From Nitrosomonas sp. (GTDB taxonomy: Bacteria; Pseudomonadota; Gammaproteobacteria; Burkholderiales; Nitrosomonadaceae), in NCBI GenBank assembly GCA_021774205.1, contig JAJFJI010000316.1:1-5154 (forward strand): a stretch of 5,154 nucleotides of DNA, read 5' to 3'. This document shows positions 4,587 to 5,154 of this stretch, piece by piece. The position numbers and the translations under genes were made by a program. Numbering within the stretch: the first letter of the stretch is position 1; every line of letters starts with the position of its first letter. The notes under the pieces are model-generated. The model saw only the letters and a list, made by a program, of their open reading frames with translations, did no database searches and was not told where the DNA came from.

Positions 4587-4844
4587 ATGTTATTACGCGC
4601 GATTATTAATGGAAAAAAGCTGGTTCCGACGATGTTCGGGCGACTATACTTCAGCTTCGAGCAGCCGGATTTCACATTGAGGTGCATGTTACATGGGAGG
4701 TGTAATGGTCAAGTCGCGAGGCCTGCATTTGATTCAAATTGGTTATTAGAGTTACAGGATGAAAAGGATTTTGACCCCTGTAGCGATTTGGGGGCATGTT
4801 GCCCACTGATTTTTTACCGGTGGGGATTAAGCGTTTTGAGATAA
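4587..4844 (+). pseudogene. N-terminal fragment of a YegS-like lipid kinase, frameshifted
   Basis: The frame from 4587 reads MLLRAIINGKKLVPTMFGR, which fits the first strand and loop of YegS/diacylglycerol-kinase-type lipid kinases (LLILNGKSTDN in E. coli YegS). A different frame at 4652-4699 then reads QLRAAGFHIEVHVTWE, matching the next strand (LREEGMTIHVRVTWE). The first frame resumes with NGQVAR, where the family has GDAARY. So two shifts, near 4640-4655 and 4697-4704, cancel and leave the outer frame open for 85 codons. The GGGDG nucleotide-binding loop, which should follow closely, is absent, and the later part to 4844 is not recognised. The protein cannot be active; homology over about 45 residues is moderate evidence. 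Confidence 0.55.
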
Positions 4845-4864
4845 GCGAGCGACCCGACTAGAAT
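4836..4864 (+). promoter_or_regulatory. Sigma-70 promoter of rlmF
   Basis: TTGAGA (4836-4841, 5 of 6 to TTGACA) and TAGAAT (4859-4864, 5 of 6 to TATAAT) are separated by exactly 17 bases. Transcription would start near 4871, about 23 bases before the rlmF ATG. The -35 overlaps the end of the open frame left by the lipid-kinase relic. This is the best promoter in the window. Confidence 0.65.
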
Positions 4865-4893
4865 CTATCCCCCGCTTTAATAAAGACTTACCC

Positions 4894-5154
4894 ATGGCCA
4901 CCAACACCAAGTTACACCCCCGCAATCAACACCGAGAGGGCTACGATTTTTCTCGTTTAGTGGCGCAGTCGCCCGGACTTGAGGCATTTACTGGCAGTAG
5001 CCTTTCCGGCCAAACCACTATTGATTTTCATGATGAGCAGGCGGTTCGTGCGCTTAACCAGGCGTTGCTGAAGACATGCTACAAGATTAATTTCTGGGAT
5101 ATCCCTGCCAATTATCTGTGCCCGCCGATTCCCGGTCGCGTCGACTATATTCAC
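4894..5154 (+). CDS. rlmF: 23S rRNA (adenine(1618)-N6)-methyltransferase, N-terminal part
   Basis: Eighty-seven codons from ATG 4894 run off the right edge in frame. RlmF (YbiN) is a cytoplasmic S-adenosylmethionine-dependent enzyme that methylates N6 of A1618 in 23S rRNA. Visible matches are LHPRNQHREGYDF (residues 7-19; LHPRNRH in E. coli), IDFHDEQAVRALNQALL (44-60) and the strongly conserved WDIPANYLCPPIPGRVDYIH (68-87). The SAM-binding and NPPF catalytic motifs lie beyond the window; the family has about 300 residues. The start is set by the homology. The ribosome binding site is weak (AAAGA about 8 bases upstream). A near-consensus promoter ends 29 bases before the ATG, so it is likely transcribed alone. 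Codon use and intact frame mark it as a resident chromosomal gene. Confidence 0.92.
   Translation, partial: MATNTKLHPRNQHREGYDFSRLVAQSPGLEAFTGSSLSGQTTIDFHDEQAVRALNQALLKTCYKINFWDIPANYLCPPIPGRVDYIH

Noticed and set aside
4745..4835. Possible IS remnant before rlmF
   Set aside because: G- and C-rich blocks there look like element ends, but no inverted or direct repeat and no coding match could be shown.
4957..5154. Minus-strand 65-codon frame at the right edge
   Set aside because: It is antisense to rlmF, whose homology is clear.
1..5154. CRISPR array, tRNA or rRNA genes
   Set aside because: No regularly spaced identical repeats, tRNA cloverleaf with T-arm consensus, or rRNA sequence was found on either strand.

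Overview
The window looks like a degraded mobile-element zone of an IS-rich gammaproteobacterium. The host call rests mainly on the right-hand gene, whose first 87 residues match RlmF, a 23S rRNA N6-adenine methyltransferase typical of Gammaproteobacteria. The insertion-sequence families present are also common there. Most of the DNA is AT-rich. Only one complete, convincing gene is present, at 2256-3668, plus two genes cut by the window edges.

Layout. 1-57 (minus) is the start of a probable membrane or exported protein that leaves the window. 182-348 is a full-length imperfect palindrome with CTAG at both ends, a MITE candidate. 349-739 has no recognisable gene. 740-1168 holds the tail of an IS3-type transposase joined to the frameshifted tail of an integrase-core (IS481-like) transposase and its probable right end. 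1197-1380 (minus) is a frameshifted C-terminal piece of a group II intron or retron-type reverse transcriptase. 1440-1640 has no gene but is dense in palindromes: a CRP-like site, two inverted repeats and a pair of TGTACCA repeats. 1702-2133 is the right half of an IS5-family element.

2256-3668 encodes a 470-residue secreted protein with a signal peptide, a beta-rich PLAT-like domain and an alpha/beta-hydrolase domain with a GHSQG nucleophile elbow. It is followed by a cluster of strong hairpins (3679-3790) that ends exactly at the start codon of a truncated pRiA4b ORF-3-like gene. That gene is cut by the left half of an IS5-family element (3961-4408).

The two IS5 halves carry non-overlapping N- and C-terminal parts of what looks like the same transposase type, in the same orientation, and their inner ends share the 10-base end CCCTGAAAAA. 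They therefore bracket the hydrolase and the pRiA4b-like fragment. The simplest reading is a decayed composite-transposon-like arrangement whose outer halves are lost. Downstream lie a terminator-like hairpin, a frameshifted N-terminal scrap of a YegS-like lipid kinase, a near-consensus sigma-70 promoter (4836-4864) and the start of rlmF (4894 onward). All family assignments come from reading motifs by eye; no database search was run.
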